Position numbers and translations under genes: made by a program | The notes under the pieces: model-generated | The model's database searches: none | The model's input: the letters and a program-made list of their open reading frames with translations, nothing else | Told to the model about the DNA's origin: nothing | Assembly (NCBI RefSeq): GCF_008274695.1 | Contig: NZ_VTOU01000004.1 | Location: 124,001-188,000 of the forward strand | Direction of reading: 5' to 3' | DNA from: Sphingomonas montanisoli | GTDB lineage: Bacteria; Pseudomonadota; Alphaproteobacteria; Sphingomonadales; Sphingomonadaceae | Length of the DNA stretch: 64,000 nt | In this document: positions 1 through 8,941 of the stretch, piece by piece | Numbering within the stretch: the stretch's first letter is position 1 | Layout of the letters: every line of letters starts with the position of its first letter

Positions 1-714
1 CTGCACGATCATCAGCACGCCCGCCGATGCGACCACATGGCCGAGAAAGGTGGAGCGAACCGACCCGATCCAGCGCAGCCCGCTGCCCAGGCCGGGCGTG
101 GGGACATGTGCCTCCGCCGCCCGGCGCGACATGCGCCAGAGCAGGAGCGCGAGCAGCAGGTTGGGCAGCAGCAGCACGATGCTGGCGATCCGCCATGGCG
201 CGATCGCAAGCGTGAGGCTGCCGAGGCCGAGCAGCAACGCTCCCCCGATCAGCAATCCGCCGCTGCGGCCCGACGCCGAGCCCGTGGTGAAGGCCGATAT
301 GGCGAGCGGGGCAGGGGGGGTGATCGACGCCGAGAGCAGCGAGGCGGCGGCGGGAGAGAAGCCGACCTGCGCGATGCCGAAGGCGATGCGACCCGCGACC
401 AGCCCGGCGAACGTCGCTGCGAGCGCCCCGGCCGCGCTTGCCAGCGACCAGGCGATCAACGAGGCGATCACGATGTGCCAGGCGGAAAAGCGCCCTGCCC
501 AGATCGCGGCGACGATCGTGCCGATCGCGAAGGGCAGGATCATCGCGGGGCCGATCAGGATGCCGAGTTGCGCATCCGTGAGATTGAAATCGGCGCGTAA
601 GAGAGGAGCGAAGGCGGACGGGATCGCGCGATCGGCGAACAGGCAGAAGTGCGCCGCGCCCAACCCAAGAACCGCGGGCCACCCCAGCCCGCGACTTTCA
701 CCATCCACCGCCAT
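1..714 (-). CDS. MFS transporter, N-terminal part (runs off left edge)
   Basis: An uninterrupted minus-strand frame of 238 codons runs from ATG at 714 to the window edge, so only the first half of the protein is present. The translation is hydrophobic with about six predicted membrane segments, starting near residue 15 after a short polar N-terminus. It shows the MFS pattern of an acidic/Arg loop after helix 1 and a glycine-rich GRIAFGIAQVGFSPAAAS stretch in the helix 4-5 region, typical of spinster/anion-symporter-like MFS proteins. The start is supported by a GGGGA run about 7 bases upstream. It is divergent from the autotransporter gene. The substrate cannot be inferred from the fragment. 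That it is MFS is fairly sure; the exact family is not. Confidence 0.8.
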   Translation of the reverse strand, partial: MAVDGESRGLGWPAVLGLGAAHFCLFADRAIPSAFAPLLRADFNLTDAQLGILIGPAMILPFAIGTIVAAIWAGRFSAWHIVIASLIAWSLASAAGALAATFAGLVAGRIAFGIAQVGFSPAAASLLSASITPPAPLAISAFTTGSASGRSGGLLIGGALLLGLGSLTLAIAPWRIASIVLLLPNLLLALLLWRMSRRAAEAHVPTPGLGSGLRWIGSVRSTFLGHVVASAGVLMIVQ

Positions 715-1027
715 TTTTTCCCCAATTTCGACCCCGTTCGAATCCGACCGGAAGATGAAAGGCCAAAGGCGTAAACCATTGAGGATACGGACGGGAAGGC
801 GAAATATGTTCCTTTATGACACAGGCCGTAAACCATTTTGGGGCGTCCCATGAATTGGGATGCACAGACATTCCGCAACTGTTTGCGTTGTTTTACGAGG
901 CCGGATCCGAAAAGCCGCGGTGAGTATCACCAAAGCGGTATCGGCGAGGGTGCATGGGGTTGATCGCGCCGCGCGCAGGCGATGGCGGTCGGCCTCGAGG
1001 TTCAGCGTAACACGGGGATTTTCTACT
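715..1027. promoter_or_regulatory. Divergent intergenic region with short repeats
   Basis: These 313 bases separate the MFS gene from the autotransporter and must hold both promoters. The ten-mer GTAAACCATT occurs twice in direct orientation, at 771-780 and 828-837. A 5-bp-arm palindrome, TCCCA-n5-TGGGA, lies at 846-860. No RNA gene or convincing small ORF is visible. An in-frame upstream extension of the autotransporter frame to 860 exists, but it lacks a signal peptide and a ribosome binding site. The repeat pair could be a regulator site; this is inference only. Confidence 0.35.
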
Positions 1028-4000
1028 ATGGCAGTCGGTTCTTTCCGCCGCATTCGCGGCGCGGTTTCGCGTTCGTCTTCGTTCCGTCTGTCCCTGCTGA
1101 TGGGCACCGCCCTCGCACTCCCCGCCGCTGCCTACGCCGAAAACATCGCGTTTAACGGCACCGGCGATTATAGCCTGACCCGCACCGATACGGTTGCCGG
1201 CGGCCCCCGCACCGTCGACATCGCGACCGATGGCACGATCACGCTCAACCTTGCCGGCCTGACTGTCGACAACAGCGTCGGCAATAACGGTGCGGGCATC
1301 AGCGCCGATGCGATCACCGGCGCCGGAGCCGTCAACGTCACCGTCGGTACGGTCAACGCCACGGGCACGGGATCGACCTTCGCCGTTCGCGGCAACAGCA
1401 ACACGGGCGCGATCACGATCAATGCGGGGTCGGTCACCTCGAACGGCAATTCGAGCAGTCGTGCGATCACCGCGACCACGAGCGGCGGGGACATCACGAT
1501 CAACTCGACGGGGACCGCGGCCGGTGGTCAGCGCGGCATCTTCACCGGCGGCCCGGCCGGCACGGTGACCGTCAACAGTGCGATCGCGACGGCCAACGGC
1601 AACAATGGCAGCAGCCTGGGTGCGCTGTTCATTCAGGGTAACAGCGTCAAGGTCGTCAGCGACATCGCCACGCTGACCAACGCGAATGCATCGCAGGGTT
1701 CGGGCATCTATGTCGGCGCCGCCACGCTCGCCAACATCAAGTCGAACACCGTCACCACCGCCGGCACCAACCAGGCGGGCATCTATGTCAGCACGGGCGG
1801 CGACACGATCATCGACAGCGGCACCATCACGGTCGCCGGCAACACGCCGTTTGGCATCGCGGTGTTCGGCACCAAGACGACCGACATCAAGAGCACCCTG
1901 ATCACGGGGACGGGGGCCAGCGGCGGCATCGGCATCAGCGTCACGCCTGACAGCGATCAGGCGGCAGGCACGCAGACTATCAAGATCGCCAGCGGCACTA
2001 TCGACATGCGGGGCGCCGGCGCCACCGGCATTTCGGTCAATGGTCGCGGCAGCGCGGTTACGATCACCAGCGCGAACATCATCAACAACGGCACCGCGAT
2101 CTCCGTTTCGGGCGACAGCGCAAACTCCGCCGCGACGAGCGTCACGAGCACGTCGATCAGCGGATCGGGCAGCGGCATCAACATATCGGGTCGCGGCGCC
2201 GTCACCCTCAACAGCGGCACGATCGCGCTGACGTCGACGGCGACGCAGAACGTGAATACTCTGAACGGCAGCGGTATCTCGGTGATCGCGCTCGCGGGTG
2301 ATTCGGTCATCAACAGCGGCAGCGTGGTCTATACCGGCACCGGCAATGTGGTCGGGATCAACGCGCAGGCGGTGGGCACTTCGAACGCGCTGACCATCAA
2401 CAGCCGCGATATCACCGTGACCGGGAATGGCGGCTACGCGATCCTCGGATCCACGGTTGGTGCGGCTATCACGATCAACAGCACGGGTACGGTGAAGACC
2501 GTCGGCACCACGCGCTCTGCGGGCGGCAACCTGCGCCCGGCCGATGGCATCGACGCGATCAGCCAGACCGGCGCTATCACCGTCAACAATTCGGGCGCGA
2601 TCTCGACGGCTGGCGCGAATGCGCGCGGCATTGCGATCGATGCGGGCCGCGCGATCCGCAACTTCGGGACGCCCAGCACGACCGCCAGCACCGCCGCGAT
2701 CAAGGTCAGCAACACCGGCAGCATCGCCACGACCGGGAATACGGCCAACGGTATCAACATCTTGGCGGATGAGAACACCGTGGCGCTGTCGAGCACGGGC
2801 AGCGTGACAACAAGCGGAACGTCGTCGACCGCCATCAACGTCAGCGGCAGAAGCGTCACCGCGACGATCGGTTCGGCGACGGCGACGGGCACGATGGCCG
2901 ATGCGGTGCGCCTCATCGCCAACGGGGCTGGGGCAACCTTCGTCGCGTCCATCACCGGCGCGGTTTCGGCTACGGATGGCAGCGGGTTGCTGATCGATTC
3001 GCAGGGCAGCGCGACTGTCAACATCGCCTCCGGCGCCACAGTTAGTGGTTCGGTCACGGGCATTAACGTCGCCAGCGGCACGAGCACAATCGTCAATGCG
3101 GGCACCATCGCGAGCCGTAGCGGCGTTGGCATTTTGACCCGCGGTGCGACCAGCCTGGATAATAGCGGCACGGTCACCGGAGGGACCGGTGGCGTCGCCA
3201 TCCAACTGGGCGCGGCAAACGACACGGTTACGCTGCGCACCGGTTCGGTCGTCAACGGCACGATCGTGGGCAATGGCGGTGTCGACCAGGCGGTGCTGAA
3301 CGGCACCGTCGGGGTGCAGACCACCGCGCAGACGGTCGCGGCGTTCAGTGGCTTCACCGGCCTGACGGTGGCCGGCGGTTATTGGACCGCGGGGGCGACG
3401 CCGAGCAGCTTCGCCAACGTCACCGTGAACAACGGCGCGACCCTTGAGGTCGCAGGCGCCACCACGGGCGGCCTGACCGGCGTTGTGGCGTCGAACTATG
3501 TCGCGGACGGCACGCTTGCAATCCGCTCGGCGGGCAATACCGGTGCGTCGGTGCTGGGCAACCAGACGGTGTCGGGCGCGGGCCGCGTGTTGTTTGTAGG
3601 CGGCACCTCGACCCTCGATGGCGTCAACAGCATCGGTACCACCGGCGGCCTCGCGGTCGACAATGGCGCGACCGTGGTGCTGACCGGCACGCAAAGCGGG
3701 ATCGTCAACGTCCTGACGGGCGGTACGTTCTCGATCGGCAATGGCGGGACGTCGGGCCTGTTCACGGGCAATGCGAACGTCGCCGGTACGCTGATCGTCA
3801 ACCGTGCGGACGACTATAATTTCGACGGCGCGCTGACGGGTGCGGGCACGCTGGTGAAGAATGGTGCGGGCAAGCTGACGCTGGGCACGGGCTATGCCTT
3901 CACCGGCACGACGAACATCCTGGGCGGTTCGATCAAGCTGGCGGGCACGGTGGCGCCGACCACCGAGCTCGATCTGAAGGGCACGGGCACGCTCGACTTC

Positions 4001-5710
4001 TCGGGCACGCGCCAGGTGGTGGCGGAGTTGCAGGGGAATAGCCCTGCGGCGAAGATCAGCGTGGCGCAGGGCGGCGCGCTGACCGTCAACCAGACGACCA
4101 GCACCGCCTTTGCAGGCGAGATCACCGGAGACGGTTCGCTGGCCAAGACGGGCAGCGGTACGCTCAACCTGACGGGCGCCAACACCTATACCGGGCCGAC
4201 GACGGTCACGGGCGGCAAGCTGGCGGTCAACGGCAGCATCGTCTCGCCGGTCACGGTGTCGGGCGGCGGCAAGCTGGGCGGTACCGGCCGCGTCGGCAAC
4301 GTCACGATCGGGGCGGGCGGCGCCTATGCGCCGGGTAACTCGATCGGCACGCAGAATGTCGCGGGCAATGTCGTGTTCGCAAGTGGGGCGACCTACGAGG
4401 TCGAAACCAATGCCGACGGGCGTTCGGATCGCATCATCGCAACGGGCACCGCGAACATCGCCACCAACACCACTGTCGCGGTGCTGGCCGAGGCGGGCAG
4501 CTACAATCGCCTGACCAGCTACAACATCCTGAGCGCCACGGGCGGCGTGACGGGCACGTTCACCAACGTGACTTCGAACTTCGCCTTCCTGACGCCGTCG
4601 CTCAGCTACACCGGCACGGCGGTGACGCTGCGCCTGTTGCGCAACGACGTGACCTTCGCGTCGCTGGCCCGCACGCCGAACCAGCTTGCGGTCGCCAATG
4701 CGATCGCAGCGCAGGGCTTCAGCGGGACGGTGTTCAATTCGGCGATCATGCTGTCGAACGCGGCGACCCCGAACGCGTATAACGAGCTGTCGGGCGAGCT
4801 GTTCGCGGCGGTGCCTTCGGTGCTGATCGATCAGTCGCGCCGGATCCGCGGTTCGGTGCTCGATCGCGCCGATACGCAGGGTGAAGGCTGGGGCATCTGG
4901 GGCCAGGCGGGCCGCGCGGGCATCGAGACCGACGCGACCGGCAACGTCGCGGCGACGGCGACCGATCGCACCACCGTGCTGTCGGGTGTCGATTACGGCA
5001 TGGGCACATGGCGCGTCGGCCTGCACGCGGGCTATGTCGACAGCAATGTGGGGGTGAAGGGCCGCGCGAGCCAGGCGGACGTCCACACCAAGCTGGTCGG
5101 CGCTTATGGCCGCTGGTCGCAGGACAAGCTGACCGTCAAGGTCGGCGGCGACTATAGCTGGCATGACGTCGACACGACGCGCAGCATCTCGATCCCCGGC
5201 CTCAATGGCCAGCTGCGTTCGGGCTATGACGCGACGAGCCAGCAGCTGTTCGGCGAAGTCAGCTACGCGCTGATCGATGGCCCGGTGACCGCCGCGCCGT
5301 TCGGGGGCCTTGCCTACGTCCGCACCCACGCCGACCGCGCCGTCGAGACGGGCACGGCGGCCGCGCTGACGACGGCGAGCCGTACCCGCGACATCAAGCT
5401 GGCGACCGCCGGCTGGCATCTGGGCGGCTCCGCGCCGATCGGCACCGGGGCGACCCTGCTGCCGCACCTGACCGCATCGGCGCAATATGCCTGGGGCGAC
5501 CTGCGTGGCGGATCGGTGTCGCAGTTCGGTGGCGCAGGCCAGGCCTTCGGCGTCTCGGGCGCACGTCTGGCGCAGGCGACCTACGGCCTCGACGGCGGCG
5601 TCGACGTCCAGTTCGGGCAGAACGTGAAGGCCGGCATCGACGGCTTCATGTCCACGTCGAAGGACTGGTCCGACTTCGGCGCCAACGTCTCGGTCAGCTT
5701 CGCCTTCTAA
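1028..5710 (+). CDS. Autotransporter (type V secretion) with beta-helix passenger
   Basis: A 1560-residue outer-membrane autotransporter. ATG 1028 is chosen because it gives a clean Sec signal peptide (basic MAVGSFRRIRG stretch, hydrophobic LLMGTALALPAAAYA, cleavage near residue 37) and has GGGG about 10 bases upstream; the frame is open upstream to 860. Residues 40 to about 1000 form a low-complexity Gly/Thr/Ser/Asn/Ala passenger of many short strands, as expected for a right-handed beta-helix. Two autotransporter-associated repeats of the GAGTLVKNGAGKLTL / GDGSLAKTGSGTLNLTG type lie at nt 3835-4230. The last roughly 275 residues (from GWGIWGQAG, nt 4885) are the 12-strand beta-domain, ending in VSVSFAF with terminal Phe. 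The function is probably adhesion or surface interaction, but the passenger has no recognisable catalytic motif. A hairpin terminator follows the stop. Confidence 0.9.
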   Translation: MAVGSFRRIRGAVSRSSSFRLSLLMGTALALPAAAYAENIAFNGTGDYSLTRTDTVAGGPRTVDIATDGTITLNLAGLTVDNSVGNNGAGISADAITGAGAVNVTVGTVNATGTGSTFAVRGNSNTGAITINAGSVTSNGNSSSRAITATTSGGDITINSTGTAAGGQRGIFTGGPAGTVTVNSAIATANGNNGSSLGALFIQGNSVKVVSDIATLTNANASQGSGIYVGAATLANIKSNTVTTAGTNQAGIYVSTGGDTIIDSGTITVAGNTPFGIAVFGTKTTDIKSTLITGTGASGGIGISVTPDSDQAAGTQTIKIASGTIDMRGAGATGISVNGRGSAVTITSANIINNGTAISVSGDSANSAATSVTSTSISGSGSGINISGRGAVTLNSGTIALTSTATQNVNTLNGSGISVIALAGDSVINSGSVVYTGTGNVVGINAQAVGTSNALTINSRDITVTGNGGYAILGSTVGAAITINSTGTVKTVGTTRSAGGNLRPADGIDAISQTGAITVNNSGAISTAGANARGIAIDAGRAIRNFGTPSTTASTAAIKVSNTGSIATTGNTANGINILADENTVALSSTGSVTTSGTSSTAINVSGRSVTATIGSATATGTMADAVRLIANGAGATFVASITGAVSATDGSGLLIDSQGSATVNIASGATVSGSVTGINVASGTSTIVNAGTIASRSGVGILTRGATSLDNSGTVTGGTGGVAIQLGAANDTVTLRTGSVVNGTIVGNGGVDQAVLNGTVGVQTTAQTVAAFSGFTGLTVAGGYWTAGATPSSFANVTVNNGATLEVAGATTGGLTGVVASNYVADGTLAIRSAGNTGASVLGNQTVSGAGRVLFVGGTSTLDGVNSIGTTGGLAVDNGATVVLTGTQSGIVNVLTGGTFSIGNGGTSGLFTGNANVAGTLIVNRADDYNFDGALTGAGTLVKNGAGKLTLGTGYAFTGTTNILGGSIKLAGTVAPTTELDLKGTGTLDFSGTRQVVAELQGNSPAAKISVAQGGALTVNQTTSTAFAGEITGDGSLAKTGSGTLNLTGANTYTGPTTVTGGKLAVNGSIVSPVTVSGGGKLGGTGRVGNVTIGAGGAYAPGNSIGTQNVAGNVVFASGATYEVETNADGRSDRIIATGTANIATNTTVAVLAEAGSYNRLTSYNILSATGGVTGTFTNVTSNFAFLTPSLSYTGTAVTLRLLRNDVTFASLARTPNQLAVANAIAAQGFSGTVFNSAIMLSNAATPNAYNELSGELFAAVPSVLIDQSRRIRGSVLDRADTQGEGWGIWGQAGRAGIETDATGNVAATATDRTTVLSGVDYGMGTWRVGLHAGYVDSNVGVKGRASQADVHTKLVGAYGRWSQDKLTVKVGGDYSWHDVDTTRSISIPGLNGQLRSGYDATSQQLFGEVSYALIDGPVTAAPFGGLAYVRTHADRAVETGTAAALTTASRTRDIKLATAGWHLGGSAPIGTGATLLPHLTASAQYAWGDLRGGSVSQFGGAGQAFGVSGARLAQATYGLDGGVDVQFGQNVKAGIDGFMSTSKDWSDFGANVSVSFAF

Positions 5711-5733
5711 GCGACGCATCACTTCGGAGAGGA

Positions 5734-5768
5734 GGGCCGGTTCCGCACCAAGCGGGGCCGGCCTTTTT
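5734..5768 (+). terminator. Rho-independent terminator of the autotransporter gene
   Basis: GGCCGG at 5735-5740 pairs with CCGGCC at 5758-5763 and is followed by five T (5764-5768), 24 bases after the autotransporter stop codon. Confidence 0.75.
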
Positions 5769-5846
5769 CATTGTCGAGGGCAGAATTCGCGACTTTCCGG
5801 GAAAGGCCGGTGATCGCCTCAGCGCATCATCCGGGTTTCCGTATCG

Positions 5847-5864
5847 CGCAAACTAATGTTTGCG
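5847..5864. promoter_or_regulatory. Perfect palindrome, candidate operator of the MFS gene
   Basis: CGCAAAC (5847-5853), spacer TAAT, GTTTGCG (5858-5864): 7-bp perfect arms, 45 bases upstream of the MFS transporter start at 5909. Size and symmetry fit a dimeric helix-turn-helix repressor site (TetR, GntR or LacI type). No regulator gene is adjacent, so the binding protein is unknown. Confidence 0.45.
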
Positions 5865-5908
5865 TGCCCATCCACCCCGTCTAGGTTGCGGGCAAAGGAG
5901 CGCCGTTC

Positions 5909-7189
5909 ATGGTGCCCGGGGGAGGATGCGAACATATGTCGGTCGGCGGAAAAGGCTTCTATCGCGGCTGGCTGGTCGTCGGGCTGGCGATGCTGGCATC
6001 GACACTGATCCTCGGCACCACCGCAATCGGCTTCGGCGCGTTCGTGAAGCCGGTGTCCGACGATCTGGGCGTGACGCGCGCGACCGTGTCGACCGGATAT
6101 GTCGTAATGACCTTGGGCATGGCGGTGTTCGCGCCGATCGCGGGTCGGCTGACGATGCGGGTGCCCGTCCGTCTGCTGCTGATCCTGTCGGCGATCCTGA
6201 CCGGCAGCGCGCTGATCGGGGTCGGGCTATCGACGAACCTCCTCCTCGACGCGGTGCTGATCGGTATTCCGGTGGCCTTCGGCTTCGCAGCGGGCGGCAA
6301 TCTGTGCGGCTTTACCCTGATCGCACGCTGGTTCGAGCGGCGGCGCGGACGCGCGATGGCGATCGGGGCGATCGGGCAGGGGCTGGGCGGGCTGCTTGTC
6401 CTGCCGCCGCTGGCGCTCGCGATCGAACATTATGGCTGGCGCACCGCGCTGATGATCGCGGGCGCAATCGTGGCGGTGGTTCTGACGGCCGCGACCCTGC
6501 TCGTGCCCGAACACCCCGCGCCGGGCGAGATGGAGGCGGCCGGCGAGAAGATGGAGGCGACGGCGGCATCGACCGCGGCGGCCAACGATCCGGGTGCGCA
6601 GTGGACGATGGGCAGGCTGCTGTCGTCGGGTAATTTCTGGCTGATCGGTACGGCGGGCGCGATGCTGTTCGCGGTCGCGCAGGTTTTGGGAACGTCGATC
6701 GTGCCATTCGGGCAGGAAAAGGGCCTGACGCTGCTTCAGGCGACCACGCTGGTTTCGGCGATGACCATCATCTCGCTTCTTGCCAAGCTGGTGCTCGCGA
6801 CCTTCGCGGACAAGATCGACCAGATCTGGCTGATGATCGGCGGTACGCTCGTTCTGGCCGGGGTGATGGCCGGGCTGACGACGGTGACGGGCTATGGACC
6901 GCTGCTGGCGATCTCGGTGGTCGGCGGGCTGTGCAACGGCATCTTCTTCCCCTTGTTCAGCATGATCTTCGCCAATTACTTCGGTAGCCGGGCTTATGGC
7001 ACCGCGCTGGGCCTCGTTACGCCGGTCATTTCGATCGTGGCGGCGGCGCTCGTTCGTTACGCGAACGTGACCTACGATAAGGCCGGCAGCTACGATCCTG
7101 CCTTCCTGAGCATGGTCGGGGCGCTGGCGGTGTCGGCGATCCTGCTGTTCGTGGCGAGCCGGTTTCGGCAGAAGACAGCGTTGGCCTGA
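5909..7189 (+). CDS. MFS transporter (oxalate/monocarboxylate-type)
   Basis: A 426-residue 12-helix major facilitator. The first helix begins FYRGWLVVGLAMLAS and the sequence GAFVKPVSDDLGVTRATVS fits the oxalate:formate/monocarboxylate group of MFS. A hydrophilic, Glu/Ala-rich central loop at about residues 200-235 separates the two six-helix halves. ATG 5909 has AAAGGAG 8 bases upstream. An in-frame ATG at 5936 has GGAGG 10 bases upstream and may be the true start, since the preceding residues (MVPGGGCEH) look unconserved. A palindrome 45 bases upstream suggests repressor control. It is convergent with the acyl-CoA ligase, with repeat A1 between them. The transported substrate is unknown. 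Confidence 0.85.
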   Translation: MVPGGGCEHMSVGGKGFYRGWLVVGLAMLASTLILGTTAIGFGAFVKPVSDDLGVTRATVSTGYVVMTLGMAVFAPIAGRLTMRVPVRLLLILSAILTGSALIGVGLSTNLLLDAVLIGIPVAFGFAAGGNLCGFTLIARWFERRRGRAMAIGAIGQGLGGLLVLPPLALAIEHYGWRTALMIAGAIVAVVLTAATLLVPEHPAPGEMEAAGEKMEATAASTAAANDPGAQWTMGRLLSSGNFWLIGTAGAMLFAVAQVLGTSIVPFGQEKGLTLLQATTLVSAMTIISLLAKLVLATFADKIDQIWLMIGGTLVLAGVMAGLTTVTGYGPLLAISVVGGLCNGIFFPLFSMIFANYFGSRAYGTALGLVTPVISIVAAALVRYANVTYDKAGSYDPAFLSMVGALAVSAILLFVASRFRQKTALA

Positions 7190-7208
7190 ATCCCAACCCC
7201 TTCCTCGG

Positions 7209-7289
7209 CATCGGTAGCGGAGCGAAGCAATCCATTCCGAACTGCGGGGTGGACTGCCGCGTCGCCTTCGGCTCCTCGCAATGACGAGG
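7209..7289. repeat. Family A palindromic repeat, copy A1
   Basis: An about 80-bp element with arms carrying GAAGCAATCCA and the right end CTCCTCGCAATGACGAGG. The left terminus is eroded (GCATCGGTAGCGG instead of GTCATTGCGAGCGG). It lies between the convergent MFS and acyl-CoA ligase genes. It matches copies at 18301, 19092, 24714, 33689, 48222 and 58051. Confidence 0.85.
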
Positions 7290-7304
7290 ATGGGGCGGGG
7301 AGGC

Positions 7305-8831
7305 TCAGGCTTGTTCCAACACCTCGTCGCGCAGCTTGCGCTTGAGGATCTTGCCCGGGCCGGAGAGCGGGAGCGAGGCGCGCCAGTCGATCGAGCGGGG
7401 AATCTTGTAGCCGGCGATATGCTGGCGACAGTGGGCCTGCATTTCCTCGGTGCTGACGGCCGCACCCGCGCGTAGCACGATCGCCGCGTGGACGCGCTCG
7501 CCCCAGCGCGGATCGGGCACGCCGATCACCGCGCATTGTGAGACGGCGGGATGCTTCGAAATCGCGCGTTCGACCTCGATCGAATAGATGTTCTCGCCGC
7601 CCGAGATGATCATGTCCTTGATCCGATCGACGACGTAAACGAAGCCGTCGGCGTCGACATAACCGCCGTCGCCCGTATAGAGCCAGCCGTCGCGCAGCGC
7701 CTTCGCCGTCTGTTCGGGGTCGTTCCAATAGCCGGGCATGACGGTTCCCGCACGGGCCACGATTTCGCCAACGACGCCCTGTTCAACCTCTTGACCCTGT
7801 TCGTCGTGGATCGCGATTTCGGCCCCCGGCATCGGCAGGCCGGCCGAGCGCAGGCGCGTGGTCTTGCCCGACACGTCATGATCGCGCGGGAGCAGCATCG
7901 TGAGGATCGGACCGGCCTCCGACTGACCGTAGAGCTGGACCGGGCCGCATTGCGGCAGCATCTTCATGAAGCGGCGCACGACCTCCTCCGGCATCGGCAT
8001 CGCACCATAATAGAGCCGGCGGAGCGTGGGGAGCGTGCGTGGGTTGCGTTCGAGTTCGTCGAGAAAGGTGCCGACCATTGTCGGGACCAGATAGACATCG
8101 GTGATGCCGTGCCGCTCGATCGCGTCGATCACCGCGACCGCATCGAAACGCGGCAGCAGGACGTGGCAGCCGCCCACCGCGGTCACGGCGTGGACGAACA
8201 GGGCGTCGGCGACGTGGAACATCGGCGGGGCGTGGAGATAGCGCACCTCACTGGTGTCGGCGCCCAGTTCGGTCCACATGCCCAGCGAATTGAACATGTG
8301 GTTGGCGTGGGTCATCACCGCGCCCTTCGATCGGCCGGTGGTGCCGCCGGTGAAGAATATGCTCGCCGGATCATTTCCGTGGCGGTTGAGATCGTCCATG
8401 GGCGCCGCCTTCGCCTGCAGCGCGTCGATCGAGTGCGCTTGCCCGCGCATCGCAAGGGTGGGGACGCGCTTCGCGCCGGCATCGAAGGTGCGTTCGAGCA
8501 GGTCGGCACGGCCTGCATCGAACAGGATCAGCGACGGATCGCCCGTCTCCAGAAGCTCGGCCAATTCGGCTGGGTTGAGGCGGGTGTTGAGCGGTAGCAG
8601 GACCGCGCCGGCCCACGGTATCGCGAAGAAGGCGGAGAGATAGAGATCGCAATTGTCGGCGAGGATGGCGATGCGATCCCCCGGCCTGACGCCCTCGTCG
8701 CGCAATATGGCGGCGAAGCGCGCGATCAGATCGTGCAACTGGGCCCAGGTGAAGCTGCGGTCCTCGCACATCAAGGCGATCTCGCCGCCCCGGCGGCGCG
8801 CGTTGGACCGGATCGACAAGGTCGCCTGCAT
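7305..8831 (-). CDS. AMP-dependent acyl-CoA synthetase/ligase
   Basis: A 508-residue ANL-superfamily enzyme that activates a carboxylic acid with ATP and CoA through an acyl-adenylate. Visible motifs, in order: the phosphate-binding loop FFTGGTTGRSKG, the aromatic/substrate region YGQSEAGP, the adenylate motif YTGDGGYVDADGF, the hinge DRIKDMIISGGENIYS, and the C-terminal catalytic lysine in PGKILKRKL. ATG 8831 was chosen over an upstream in-frame ATG because GGGAGAG sits 8 bases before it and the family N-terminus (LSIRSNARRRGGEIAL) starts here. It is divergent from the MDR oxidoreductase; with the nearby aldehyde dehydrogenase this suggests a small acid/aldehyde catabolic locus. Chain length and specificity cannot be read from sequence. 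Confidence 0.9.
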   Translation of the reverse strand: MQATLSIRSNARRRGGEIALMCEDRSFTWAQLHDLIARFAAILRDEGVRPGDRIAILADNCDLYLSAFFAIPWAGAVLLPLNTRLNPAELAELLETGDPSLILFDAGRADLLERTFDAGAKRVPTLAMRGQAHSIDALQAKAAPMDDLNRHGNDPASIFFTGGTTGRSKGAVMTHANHMFNSLGMWTELGADTSEVRYLHAPPMFHVADALFVHAVTAVGGCHVLLPRFDAVAVIDAIERHGITDVYLVPTMVGTFLDELERNPRTLPTLRRLYYGAMPMPEEVVRRFMKMLPQCGPVQLYGQSEAGPILTMLLPRDHDVSGKTTRLRSAGLPMPGAEIAIHDEQGQEVEQGVVGEIVARAGTVMPGYWNDPEQTAKALRDGWLYTGDGGYVDADGFVYVVDRIKDMIISGGENIYSIEVERAISKHPAVSQCAVIGVPDPRWGERVHAAIVLRAGAAVSTEEMQAHCRQHIAGYKIPRSIDWRASLPLSGPGKILKRKLRDEVLEQA

Positions 8832-8941
8832 CCGTCTCTCTCCCGTGGCGATATCTTGTGATCGTCCGCCTGTACCGATGGGTTTGACCACGCCCCCTTG
8901 CACTGTCAAGCAAGCGACCGTCGAGAGAATGAGGGGAGGGG

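Noticed and set aside
860-1027. Upstream start of the autotransporter at 860
   Set aside because: The extra 56 residues are basic, non-hydrophobic and would precede the signal peptide; ATG 1028 has a usable ribosome binding site.
893-5722. A 1609-codon open frame on the minus strand, antisense to the autotransporter
   Set aside because: It is Arg/Ala/Asp/Gly-rich with no domain pattern or signal peptide and mirrors the codon bias of the plus-strand Gly/Thr/Asn repeats, which almost never produce TTA, CTA or TCA in the opposite frame. The plus-strand protein has a clear signal peptide, repeats and barrel.
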